Positions 26,246 through 34,783 of a stretch of DNA of 64,000 nucleotides are shown one piece after another. The stretch's first letter is position 1, and each line of letters opens with the position of its first letter. The position numbers were made by a program, and so were the translations under genes. This DNA comes from Alphaproteobacteria bacterium (lineage in GTDB: Bacteria; Pseudomonadota; Alphaproteobacteria; JAOXRX01), in the NCBI GenBank assembly GCA_025800285.1, contig JAOXRX010000097.1:1-64000 (forward strand), read 5' to 3'. The notes below the pieces were generated by a model that ran no database searches, was not told the origin of the DNA, and saw only the letters and a program-made list of their open reading frames with translations.

Positions 26246-26923
26246 TTAGAAATCTAAGTTATTATAGTTTGAGCTAGGAATAATATTGCCAATTCGGTCT
26301 TCTAATAATTCTCTGAAAGATGGTCTAGATTTTATTTTAACATACCAATCTTTAGCATTAGGATACTCATTCCACCTTATATCTCCTAAGTAATCTAATA
26401 TTGATAAATGAGAGGCAACACATATATCTGCCATAGAAAAGCTATTCCCAGCCATCCATTTTCTTTTAGATGTTAAGTAATCTAAATACTCCATATGGTA
26501 GCTTAAGTTATCATATGCAGACTTAATTTCTATAGAATTAGGGAACTCTCTGTTTTTTATCCTCTTAATAATCTTTTCTTCTATCAGCTTTGAAGAAACT
26601 GTATTAAAGAAATCTACATCCATCCACGAAACTATCCTTCTAATTTCAGCATTAATAAATACAGAGCCATCATATAAAAGAGTCTCTTTGTTAATATCCT
26701 CTAAATATTCATATATAGAAGGAGTAGAGAATATATTAATCTTTTTGTTACCTTCTAACTCCTCAACTATCATAGGTATATTAGAAACAGAGCTAACAAC
26801 AATATTATCATCAAAACTTTCCCAAGGATTTATATTATCTAATGAAAATGAAATTTGCTTCTCTAAAAGAGCTATTCTTGATGCTCTGGAAAATGGGCAA
26901 AAATTATAATAAACTAATTTCAT
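26246..26923 (-). CDS. Glutathione S-transferase family protein
   Basis: A 225-residue protein with a thioredoxin-like N-terminal domain starting KLVYYNFCPFSRASRIALLE, in which the CPFS segment at residues 8-11 occupies the active-site position, followed by the cis-Pro region SNIPMIVEELE and the all-helical C-terminal domain with RKWMAGNSFSMADICVAS near 160-177, the N-capping box of GSTs. Substrate unknown. It lies upstream of obgE on the same strand, separated by 107 bp. Similar GSTs are found beside obgE in alphaproteobacteria. Confidence 0.87.
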   Translation of the reverse strand: MKLVYYNFCPFSRASRIALLEKQISFSLDNINPWESFDDNIVVSSVSNIPMIVEELEGNKKINIFSTPSIYEYLEDINKETLLYDGSVFINAEIRRIVSWMDVDFFNTVSSKLIEEKIIKRIKNREFPNSIEIKSAYDNLSYHMEYLDYLTSKRKWMAGNSFSMADICVASHLSILDYLGDIRWNEYPNAKDWYVKIKSRPSFRELLEDRIGNIIPSSNYNNLDF

Positions 26924-27168
26924 TAAATATAATCCTCTCTTCGTTTGTTAGTCTTTCGTAATAATTAACACAATTTAAAAAAAAAGACAAGACATCTTTT
27001 GATAAATATAGAATCGCAAAAACACTATATTTTAAGCATTACAAAATAATAAAAATAAATTCAAGTATTTGATTAATAAGGATTTATAAAAAAAGTTCTT
27101 GGTATAATCAATAAAAATAAATTATAATAGCTCTTAATTACTAACAAACATTAAGGAGAAAAAATTAA

Positions 27169-27555
27169 ATGGCTAGAATTACAGTTGAAGATTGTTTATC
27201 AAAAGTTGATAATCATTTTGATTTAGTAATAGTTGCTGCTAAAAGAGCAAGACAAATATCAAACGGAGCTTTTGTTGATTATGATGGAGAATTTGTATCA
27301 AAAGAAGATAAAGCTGCTATTATTGCTCTAAGAGAAATTGCTCATGACTTAGTATCAGTAGATGAACTAAAAGAAAATGTTATTAAAGGATACAGAAAAA
27401 TATCTGAAATTGAAGAAGCTAATGACTTTGAAGAAGATATCGAGTTTGATAGCTTCGACGATCCTGAAATGATATCAGCTAATGTAGAGGAAGAAATCAA
27501 AGAAGACGAACTATCTATATTAGATGAAATAACAGAGGAAGCTGATAAAGCTTAA
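27169..27555 (+). CDS. rpoZ: RNA polymerase omega subunit
   Basis: A 128-residue omega subunit that helps beta-prime fold. The first 65 residues match the family: MARITVEDCLSKVDNHFDLV, AAKRARQI and EDKAAIIALREIA. The remainder is an acidic tail, longer than in E. coli, as is common in Alphaproteobacteria. AAGGAG lies 12 bases before the ATG, and TTGGTATAAT at 27102-27111 is a likely -10 with extended TG. In this clade spoT/rel often follows; here acpS follows directly, so this is the first gene of a rpoZ-acpS-lepB-rnc operon. Confidence 0.93.
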   Translation: MARITVEDCLSKVDNHFDLVIVAAKRARQISNGAFVDYDGEFVSKEDKAAIIALREIAHDLVSVDELKENVIKGYRKISEIEEANDFEEDIEFDSFDDPEMISANVEEEIKEDELSILDEITEEADKA

Positions 27556-27560
27556 TTACC

Positions 27561-27941
27561 ATGATATTGGGGATAGGTACAGATATAGTAAACATATCAA
27601 GAATAGAAGAATCAATCAATAAATTTGGGGATTCTTTTATAAAGAGATGTTTTACTGAATCGGAAATAGCTGAGTCCAATAAGAAAAAAGAAAGAGCCTG
27701 CTTTTTTGCAAAGAGATTTGCAGCTAAAGAGGCTTTTTTCAAAGCATTAGGGACAGGATTTACTCATAGAGTATCTTGGCAAGATGTAAACATTAGCAAT
27801 AATGAATATGGAAAACCAGAAATAGAAATATCAGGAACATCTAAAGATATTTTAGAAAAAATTTCTAAAGATGCTAAAATATTTATATCTATGAGTGATG
27901 ATGCTCCTTATGCAACAGCTACTATTATAATTGAGGGATAG
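27561..27941 (+). CDS. acpS: Holo-[acyl-carrier-protein] synthase
   Basis: A 126-residue phosphopantetheinyl transferase that moves the pantetheine arm from CoA to acyl carrier protein. It begins MILGIGTDIVNISRIEES, with the metal-binding Asp8, and carries FAKRFAAKEAFFKALGTG near 49-66, with the catalytic Glu/Lys helix. Length is normal. It lies five bases after rpoZ and three before lepB, in one operon. Confidence 0.94.
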   Translation: MILGIGTDIVNISRIEESINKFGDSFIKRCFTESEIAESNKKKERACFFAKRFAAKEAFFKALGTGFTHRVSWQDVNISNNEYGKPEIEISGTSKDILEKISKDAKIFISMSDDAPYATATIIIEG

Positions 27942-27944
27942 GTA

Positions 27945-28715
27945 ATGAAACACAAAACTAATAGCTCCAGCAATATAAAGCAAAAAATTAATGAAAACTT
28001 TAAAGCGATAACTTTTGCTTTAATTGCAGCATTAACCATAAGAACATTTGCTTTTGAGCCCTTTAAAATACCTTCTTCATCAATGGAGCCAACACTATTA
28101 ATTGGAGATTATTTATTTGTTTCCAAATTTTCATATGGCTACAGTAATATAGCTTCTTTCTTTGGATTTAATATAATAGACAAAAACACTAGAATATTTA
28201 CATCTAAATCTCACATGCCTAGAAGAGGTGATGTAACCGTTTTTAAACTACCATCAAACCCTAAGATTAATTATATAAAAAGAATCATGGCTATACCTGG
28301 CGATAAAATCCAAATAAAAAATCAAGTTGTTTATATTAATGACAAACCTTTAAAAAAAGAAATGCAGGGAGTGTTTTTTAATGAAAAAGGAGAGAAATTC
28401 AATAAATATAAAGAAACAACTTTATCTGGCAAAACATATAATACTCTTGAATACATAGAAAATGAATTATATGATAACACTGAAGAATTTTATGTTCCTG
28501 AAGGTCATTATTTTGTAATGGGTGATAATAGAGATAGATCCGCTGATAGTAGAACACCTCAAATATCATATCCTTTTGTACCTTTTGAAAACCTGGTAGG
28601 TAGAGCAGAGGTATTATTCTTCTCTATAAATAATAATGATAAAAGCAATAAAACATCTATATTTGGAGTTAAATTAAATAGGCTATTTAACTTAATAAAC
28701 AAAGAAAGAATCTAA
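27945..28715 (+). CDS. lepB: Signal peptidase I
   Basis: A 256-residue membrane protease that cleaves signal peptides of exported proteins. It has one transmembrane helix around residues 20-38 and then the catalytic Ser46 (PSSSMEP), Lys112 (YIKRIMAIPGD) and the conserved GDNRDRSADSR box near 190. The peptide substrates include the SIMPL, cyclophilin and pilus proteins of this window. It sits three bases after acpS and one base before rnc. Length is close to the alphaproteobacterial norm. Confidence 0.94.
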   Translation: MKHKTNSSSNIKQKINENFKAITFALIAALTIRTFAFEPFKIPSSSMEPTLLIGDYLFVSKFSYGYSNIASFFGFNIIDKNTRIFTSKSHMPRRGDVTVFKLPSNPKINYIKRIMAIPGDKIQIKNQVVYINDKPLKKEMQGVFFNEKGEKFNKYKETTLSGKTYNTLEYIENELYDNTEEFYVPEGHYFVMGDNRDRSADSRTPQISYPFVPFENLVGRAEVLFFSINNNDKSNKTSIFGVKLNRLFNLINKERI

Positions 28716-28716
28716 T

Positions 28717-29382
28717 ATGGAAAACTTAGAAGCTAAATTAAAATACAACTTTATAAACAAAGAGCTATTAATTAATGCATTGATACATTCAAGCTCAAAG
28801 AAGAAGAAAAATTCTAAAGATAATGAGAGATTAGAGTTTTTAGGAGATAGAGTTCTTGGACTTATTATAGCAGAAAGACTATTAGAGAAATTCCCTAATG
28901 AAAAAGAAGGAGATATTGCAAAAAGACACACATCTTTAGTTTGCAAGGGAGCTTTAGCAAAAATTGCTAACAACTTGAATTTAGGGGATTTTATAACTAT
29001 GTCAGAAGGAGAGCTCCGTGAAGGTGGCGATAAAAATGACTCAATATTAGCTGATGCCATGGAAGCTATTTTAGGGGCTATTTATCTAGATTCCAACATA
29101 GATTCTGCAAAAGATGTTATTGATAGATTTTGGGACTTTGATGCAAACATAAAACCTCCTGTAGATGCTAAAACAGCATTACAAGAATGGGCTCAAAGCA
29201 AAAAGCTAGGATTACCAATATATAAAATGGTTGGGAGAAGTGGATCCGAACATAGTCCTGTCTTTGAAATAGAAGTATCCGTAAAGAATTTCAAAACAAG
29301 CAAAGGGCAGGGCAAGAACAAAAAAGAAGCTCAAAAAAATGCTGCTCAAAACTTATTAAATTTAATAGAAAATATAAAATAA
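28717..29382 (+). CDS. rnc: Ribonuclease III
   Basis: A 221-residue double-stranded RNA endonuclease that processes rRNA and many mRNAs. The catalytic domain has ERLEFLGDRVLGL near 38, with Glu and Asp metal ligands, and DAMEAILGAIYLD near 110. The double-stranded RNA-binding domain covers residues 150-220 with KTALQEWAQSKK at its start and KGQGKNKKEAQKNAA near the end. In most alphaproteobacteria era follows rnc; here the next gene is ileS, so era must be elsewhere. Confidence 0.95.
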   Translation: MENLEAKLKYNFINKELLINALIHSSSKKKKNSKDNERLEFLGDRVLGLIIAERLLEKFPNEKEGDIAKRHTSLVCKGALAKIANNLNLGDFITMSEGELREGGDKNDSILADAMEAILGAIYLDSNIDSAKDVIDRFWDFDANIKPPVDAKTALQEWAQSKKLGLPIYKMVGRSGSEHSPVFEIEVSVKNFKTSKGQGKNKKEAQKNAAQNLLNLIENIK

Positions 29383-29488
29383 TTTTTAGAGATAAATTAC
29401 AAAGCATTATCTATTGACTTTTATATAAATATAAGCTAATATCTCGCTATTATGAAATTTAATAAACAAATTATTATACGAATTATAA

Positions 29489-29523
29489 ACCCGACTTCCT
29501 TATAATCTAAAAAGGAGGCGGGT
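29489..29523 (+). promoter_or_regulatory. Leader hairpin enclosing an anti-SD/SD pair, upstream of ileS
   Basis: ACCCG (29489-29493) pairs with CGGGT (29519-29523) and CTTCCTT (29495-29501) with AAGGAGG (29512-29518), one A-G mismatch and one G-U pair, ten-base loop. There is no T-run, so it is not a terminator. A full Shine-Dalgarno sequence is buried in the stem; a TTG about 12 bases later opens only an eight-codon frame. The rest of the 240-bp gap is AT-rich and featureless. Confidence 0.45.
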
Positions 29524-29622
29524 CAAAACTTGGAACAGCATAAAAGCTTTCAATAAAAAAAATCAAGAACAAGTATTATTTACATATAAATTTTATCGAT
29601 ATAAAGGAAAAAGATAGAGAAA

Positions 29623-32436
29623 ATGGAAAAAGATTATAAAAATTCGGTAATCCTACCAAAAACAGACTTCCCAATGAGAGCAGGGCTTGCAAAAAAAGAA
29701 CCTGAAATACTAGAAAAATGGGCAAAAATAAATCTTCAAAAAAGAATGCAAGAAGATTTTAAAGATAGACCTAAGTTTTACTTACATGATGGACCTGCAT
29801 ATGCAAACGGGCATATCCATATGGGACATGCATTAAATAAAACTCTAAAAGATGCTGTAAATAAATACCAACAAGTAATTGGTAAAGATGCTTCTGATTA
29901 TGTTGTAGGTTTTGATTGCCACGGACTTCCTATAGAATGGAAGGTTATGGAAAACTATAAAACAAAAGGTATTGAACCTGAAGATGTAGATACTCTTGAA
30001 TTCAGAAAAGTTTGTAGAGAGTTCGCTACAAAATATGTTGGACTACAAACAGATGACTCTGTTAGACTTGGTGTTTTCGCTGACTGGGAGAAATATTATA
30101 CAACAATGGATGGAGTTGCTGACTCTAATATCGTTAAAAATATTCATAAATTCTTATTAAGCGGATCTTTATATAAAGGTGTTAAGCCAGTTATGTGGGC
30201 AATTCCTGAAAGATCAGCTCTTGCAGAAGCAGAAGTTGAATACTTAGAACATAAATCAACTACTATATGGGTGAGATTTACTGTTAAACAAACAAATTGT
30301 GAAGCTATTGATGGAGCAGATATAGTTATTTGGACAACTACTCCATGGACAATGCCTGGAAATAGAGCAGTAGCATGCCATCCAGATTTTGAATATGGTG
30401 TTTATGAGGTAAAAGCTGTTGATGACAGTCAAGCAACAGCGATAGCAGGAGATAAACTAGTATTATTAAAAGAATTAGCAGAGGCTACAAAAATAAGTGC
30501 AGGAATCACAGAAATGGAAGAAATCGCAACTGTTAAAGGTAGCGATATTGTTGGAAGCATTTGCTCTCATCCTTTTGCTGCTGAAGGAGAATACTATCAA
30601 TTTGATGTCCCTGTACTAGAAGCTGATTTTGTTACAGCAGATACAGGTACTGGTTTCGTACATATCGCACCGGGACATGGTCCAGACGATTACTTCTTAG
30701 GGCTAGCAAACAAAATTGAAATTCCTGATACAGTTGGTGAAGATGGTAAATTCCTACCTCACATCCCAGTATTTGCAGGAGAACCAGTTTATACAGCCGA
30801 GGGTAAAGAAGGAACTGCTAACGGAATATCTATCAGAACACTATTTGCAAACAGAAAATTACTTGCTAAAGGGTCTGTAAGACATGAATATCCTCACTCA
30901 TGGAGATCTAAATCACCAGTAATATTTAGAACAACTCCACAATGGTTTATCTCTATGGAAGAAAATGGCTTAAGAGACAAAGCTATGAAAGAAATAGATA
31001 ATGTTAAGTGGTATCCAGAACAAAGCATTAATAGAATTAAATCTTTTGTTGGTAATAGACCAGACTGGTGTATTTCTAGACAGAGAAAATGGGGAGTTCC
31101 TCTATCTTTATTTGTTAATAAAGAAACTGGTGAAGTCCTAAGAGATCAAGAAGTTTGTGATAGAATTGCTAAAGCTTATGCAGAAGGAACTTCTGATGTA
31201 TGGTTCTCTACAGACAAACAAGAATTCTTAGGAGATAAATACAAACTTGGAGACTATGATGTAATAAATGACTTAGTTGATGTTTGGTTTGATAGTGGAT
31301 CTACATGGAGTTTTGTAATGGAGTCAAGAAACCCACAATCTTTCCCTTGTGACTTATACCTAGAGGGCTCAGATCAACATAGAGGTTGGTTCAACTCATC
31401 AATGATTGTTTCTGTTGGAAACAGAGGAGTATCTCCATTTAAAGCTTGTTTAACAAATGGCTTTACAGTTGATGAAAAAGGCTTAAAAATGTCTAAATCT
31501 GGTGGAAACTCTGTATCTCCATTAAAAGTTATGGATGAGCAGGGAGCTGATATTCTAAGAACATGGGCTGTAAACTGTGATTACTGTGAAAATACAAAAA
31601 TCGGTAGAGATATTCTTAAACAACAATCAGATGTTTACAGAAAAATTAGAAACACTCTAAGATTCTTATTAGGTAACTTAAATGGATACACTTCTGCTGA
31701 AGAAGTAGCATTTAACGATATGCCTGAATTAGAGAAATGGGTGTTAAACAGAATGACAACTCTTGATGCAGAATTAAGAGAAGACACAAAAACATACAAC
31801 ATGAAAGGTGCCTTCGAAAAAACATATAATTTCTGTATAAATGAACTATCATCTTTCTACTTAGATATCAGAAAGGATTCTTTATACTGTGATTCTGAGA
31901 GCGATATTAAGAGAAGAGCTTGTAGGACTGTATTAAATAAATTATTTGATTTCCTATGCATCTGGTTATCTCCTGTAATTTCTTTCACTGCTGAGGAAGC
32001 TTGGGGTCAAAGATATGGAAATGATAATGATTCTGTATTTTTACATGCTGCTGCAGAATCTCCAGCAGAATGGAGAAATGAAGAACTTGAAGCTAAATGG
32101 AATAAGATTAGAGAAGTTAGAAAAGCAATTACACCTCAAATCGAACTTCTTAGAGCAGAAAAAACAATAGGGTCTTCTTTACAAGCTAAACCTATTGTAA
32201 AAGTTTACAGTGAAGAATTATTCAAAACTCTATCATCTGTTGATATGGCAGAAATCTGCATCACATCAACTTGTGAGCTAGTTGAAGCAGAATTAGATGG
32301 AGTTGAAGAAAAAAACTTCGATATAGCTATAGAAACCGCATCTGGAGACAAATGTGAAAGATGCTGGAAAGTTCTAGAAGAGGTTGGTAGCCAAGGTGAA
32401 CCAATCTGCAATAGATGTAAAGATGCTTTAAAATAA
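29623..32436 (+). CDS. ileS: Isoleucyl-tRNA synthetase
   Basis: A 937-residue class I synthetase. The HIGH motif is in PAYANGHIHMGHALNK near 58-73, the Ile/Val editing domain lies between about 190 and 400 with TTTPWTMPGNRA and GTGFVHIAPGHG, and the KMSKS loop is GLKMSKSGGN near 622. The C-terminal zinc finger has CERCWK and CNRC near 908-932. This is the typical bacterial-type enzyme that is sensitive to mupirocin. It starts ATG 29623 after AAGGAAAAAG. It is monocistronic and ends at a terminator. Confidence 0.97.
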   Translation: MEKDYKNSVILPKTDFPMRAGLAKKEPEILEKWAKINLQKRMQEDFKDRPKFYLHDGPAYANGHIHMGHALNKTLKDAVNKYQQVIGKDASDYVVGFDCHGLPIEWKVMENYKTKGIEPEDVDTLEFRKVCREFATKYVGLQTDDSVRLGVFADWEKYYTTMDGVADSNIVKNIHKFLLSGSLYKGVKPVMWAIPERSALAEAEVEYLEHKSTTIWVRFTVKQTNCEAIDGADIVIWTTTPWTMPGNRAVACHPDFEYGVYEVKAVDDSQATAIAGDKLVLLKELAEATKISAGITEMEEIATVKGSDIVGSICSHPFAAEGEYYQFDVPVLEADFVTADTGTGFVHIAPGHGPDDYFLGLANKIEIPDTVGEDGKFLPHIPVFAGEPVYTAEGKEGTANGISIRTLFANRKLLAKGSVRHEYPHSWRSKSPVIFRTTPQWFISMEENGLRDKAMKEIDNVKWYPEQSINRIKSFVGNRPDWCISRQRKWGVPLSLFVNKETGEVLRDQEVCDRIAKAYAEGTSDVWFSTDKQEFLGDKYKLGDYDVINDLVDVWFDSGSTWSFVMESRNPQSFPCDLYLEGSDQHRGWFNSSMIVSVGNRGVSPFKACLTNGFTVDEKGLKMSKSGGNSVSPLKVMDEQGADILRTWAVNCDYCENTKIGRDILKQQSDVYRKIRNTLRFLLGNLNGYTSAEEVAFNDMPELEKWVLNRMTTLDAELREDTKTYNMKGAFEKTYNFCINELSSFYLDIRKDSLYCDSESDIKRRACRTVLNKLFDFLCIWLSPVISFTAEEAWGQRYGNDNDSVFLHAAAESPAEWRNEELEAKWNKIREVRKAITPQIELLRAEKTIGSSLQAKPIVKVYSEELFKTLSSVDMAEICITSTCELVEAELDGVEEKNFDIAIETASGDKCERCWKVLEEVGSQGEPICNRCKDALK

Positions 32437-32462
32437 TAACTAAAAGCATTTACAATTATAAG

Positions 32463-32500
32463 AAACTCTGAGGTTACAATAAACCTTAGAGTTTTTTTAT
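32463..32500 (+). terminator. Terminator of ileS
   Basis: AAACTCTGAGGTT pairs with AACCTTAGAGTTT around a short loop, with one internal mismatch, followed by a T-run. Confidence 0.88.
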
Positions 32501-32521
32501 ACAAATAATCAAAAAGTTAAG

Positions 32522-32550
32522 TTGAAAAAGGTGTTTTTTTATGATATACT
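32522..32550 (+). promoter_or_regulatory. Extended -10 promoter of the orphan gene at 32586
   Basis: TTGAAA (32522-32527), 17-base spacer ending TTTATGA, TATACT (32545-32550). Same layout as the promoters at 21868, 39939 and 44660. Confidence 0.65.
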
Positions 32551-32585
32551 AATTTAATAATTTTAAATCAAAGGGCGGCAATCCT

Positions 32586-33530
32586 ATGAAACAACATATC
32601 AAATCAATTTACAAAGAGATTTTTAAGGTCATTTATCCTAATAAAAAGAATTTACTTTACTTCTTTAATATGAACAAAGAAGTTAAAGCTGTATTAGAAT
32701 CTATAACAGCGAAAGATATAGATAAACTTTTAGAAAAAATGACAACTAGTTATAAGTTTAAAAAAGACATACGAACATCTTCAAAAATTTTAAGAAATTT
32801 AATAACAGCTCCTAATTTTGGAGAAAGTCATATTAATACTTTACTAGATAACAATTTAGCATTCTTTAATGTTGTCACAGATTCTCCAGAGTTTAAACCT
32901 TACCAATCTAATGAGTTTATAGAACAATGCCCATGTGAAATGGACTCTGTCCACTATTTATTACTATTCTTAGAAAGAAAAAGAAAGAATAGGGGGCTAT
33001 TAGGGAAAAAACAAATAGATTTACTATTAGAGAAGTCTATTGAATCATTAAAAATAGAAAGAACAACAAAAAATGATCTACATTTTTGGAAATTTGTAAA
33101 TAATATCAGTCATTGTCCTAACTTTACACAAGAGCATCATGATTATATTATTGATAATCTTAGATATGGATATACAAGAACACCAAACATTATAGAAACA
33201 TTTAAAAAGCATACTAAGATATTTAAAATGACACAAGCGAGAAAAAATACTTTATTAAAAGTAACTACCCATCCTCAAAGATTGAAAGTTAAAAACATGC
33301 TAAATGGAATAAATACTCATACTTGTAACTTTACAGATTCTCGCATATTAAAGAAAATAACTCCTATCAACTGTTCAAATAACAGTAAATGTATTTGTAA
33401 TTTATTAGATCCTACAAATAGCAATAAAAAGAAAGCTACAGATACAAGTAAAATTAAAATTATAATTAGAAAAAAAGAAAAACTTAAAAGAGAAGTTATT
33501 TTGTCAGCAAAAACAGTTCCATCAATATAG
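32586..33530 (+). CDS. Orphan helical protein, 314 aa
   Basis: Not recognised. The protein is basic and nearly all alpha-helical, with repeating helix-loop-helix units (for example KIDLLLEKSIESLKIERT and HYIIDNLRYGYTRTP-like blocks), suggesting an alpha-solenoid. The last 80 residues change character: a short cysteine cluster (CNNSKCICN near 276) is followed by a Lys/Arg tail. There is no signal peptide. GGGCGGC lies eight bases before the ATG. It has its own promoter and terminator. It resembles the other orphan genes of this window in style, not clearly in sequence. Confidence 0.6.
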   Translation: MKQHIKSIYKEIFKVIYPNKKNLLYFFNMNKEVKAVLESITAKDIDKLLEKMTTSYKFKKDIRTSSKILRNLITAPNFGESHINTLLDNNLAFFNVVTDSPEFKPYQSNEFIEQCPCEMDSVHYLLLFLERKRKNRGLLGKKQIDLLLEKSIESLKIERTTKNDLHFWKFVNNISHCPNFTQEHHDYIIDNLRYGYTRTPNIIETFKKHTKIFKMTQARKNTLLKVTTHPQRLKVKNMLNGINTHTCNFTDSRILKKITPINCSNNSKCICNLLDPTNSNKKKATDTSKIKIIIRKKEKLKREVILSAKTVPSI

Positions 33531-33553
33531 TAAATATACATACATATAATGAT

Positions 33554-33587
33554 AAAAAACCCACCATTTAGGTGGGTTTATTTTTTA
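33554..33587 (+). terminator. Intrinsic terminator, bidirectional
   Basis: AAACCCACC and GGTGGGTTT form the stem, ATTTA loop, flanked by A- and T-runs. It separates the orphan gene from the LysM lipoprotein gene on the opposite strand. Confidence 0.88.
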
Positions 33588-33641
33588 GAAATTAATTAAA
33601 ATCCCAAGGATTTATAGCAAATTTGGAATTTTTAATCTCTA

Positions 33642-33914
33642 TTAATTTTTTTTTACTGTTTCTGGCAGTTTAATCATTTGATTTGGGTAAATCATATGAG
33701 GATTCTTAATTGTATCTTTATTTAGATCATAAATATGAACCCAATCACTTTTACTACCATATTCTCTAGCAGCAATAGATTGCAAGCTTTCACCAGATTT
33801 TACTCTATACATATCATAAGACATGTCTGCAGGTTTTGTAGCTGTTGTTGCAGCACAAGCTTGTAATAATAGAGCAGAAGCTAGTAGTACAGCCATTTTT
33901 TTAGTTTTAAGCAT
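33642..33914 (-). CDS. LysM-domain lipoprotein, 90 aa
   Basis: A small lipoprotein: signal MLKTKKMAVLLASALLLQAC with the lipidated Cys at residue 20, a short linker, then one LysM domain (YRVKSGESLQSIAAREYGS … WVHIYDLNKDTIKNPHMIYPNQMIKLP) covering residues 35-85. LysM binds N-acetylglucosamine in peptidoglycan, so the protein is probably a cell-envelope tether in the outer or inner membrane. A GGAG-type site precedes the ATG. It is monocistronic. Confidence 0.85.
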   Translation of the reverse strand: MLKTKKMAVLLASALLLQACAATTATKPADMSYDMYRVKSGESLQSIAAREYGSKSDWVHIYDLNKDTIKNPHMIYPNQMIKLPETVKKN

Positions 33915-34783
33915 AATATTTCTCCTTTTTTATAAAAAATTAATTACCGAACACAAAACAAAGAAGAAGTTTAATTCCTTCCTTACTTAAGTTAAGTTTA
34001 AAACAAGAAACCATAAAAAGCAATGAAAAACTTTCTTTAAGCAAAAACATATCATAAAACAAGATAAAATATTAAAACACTTTTGAGATTAGAACACAGC
34101 CCCCCATAAAACCACCAACTTTATTTAACATAATATATCTTATCCGACAAAATCTATAATCAAAACATCACTTTAAACACCCTTTTCCACACAACTAAAG
34201 CATTGAAAAATAATGCTTTTTATAGCAAGTGTGGATAACTATGTTAGTTATTAAAGCTCCGCTTAAAGAAGCTAATTACCCTGTGGATAAAAATTTTAAT
34301 CATTTTTTAGAACCATTTTCATGATGCTTTTTATATAATCACCCAATAAACACTCTTTTTAGCCCTATTTAGCACTCTTTTTGTTAAATTATACATCATT
34401 ATACAACCGTTAAAAAACCCTCTAAAACCAAGGTTTTAGAGACCATCTTCCCTGTTTCACAAAATAAATTAATAAATTAACTTATTTGTTTAACCTATTG
34501 TTTATAAAGAAATATATACTTAAAGTTAAAGCTTGTATTTACATCGTGAAGAAAAAAGAGATAATCAAAGGTGGTAAGGTGAAAAATTACTATTTTAAAG
34601 CACCTTTTTATAAATATTAAAATTTGTCAATTTTCCTTAACTTTTGCAAAAAACTCATTTTCAGGCCTCAAATTATTTTTCTAGACACAAATCCCCTTCC
34701 CTAACCTTAAAAATTGACTTTACTTTTAAAGCAAACTATTTTATAGTTTTTAGTAGAGTAATTAAAAAACATAGGAAAAACTC
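33915..34783. other. Gene-free region with DnaA boxes: candidate origin of replication
   Basis: 869 bp without a credible gene, the longest such stretch here outside the tRNA-linked regions. It holds two exact inverted DnaA boxes TGTGGATAA (34230-34238, 34282-34290, 52 bp apart) and one near match TTTTCCACA (34183-34191). A CtrA-like site TTAA-N7-TTAA is at 33987-34001. A perfect 10-bp inverted repeat (CTCTAAAACC/GGTTTTAGAG, 34420-34441) and a hairpin AAGCATT/AATGCTT between the boxes (34198-34220) are also present, followed by very AT-rich DNA. This pattern resembles alphaproteobacterial oriC. Neighbouring genes are not diagnostic, so regulatory DnaA boxes remain possible. Confidence 0.45.

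Noticed and set aside
29383-29622. T-box riboswitch before ileS
   Set aside because: No T-box sequence, specifier loop or terminator/antiterminator pair is visible, and T-boxes are rare outside Gram-positive bacteria.
34420-34441. dif site in the gene-free region
   Set aside because: The inverted repeat CTCTAAAACC/GGTTTTAGAG has a two-base centre and does not match the 11-6-11 layout of XerCD sites.
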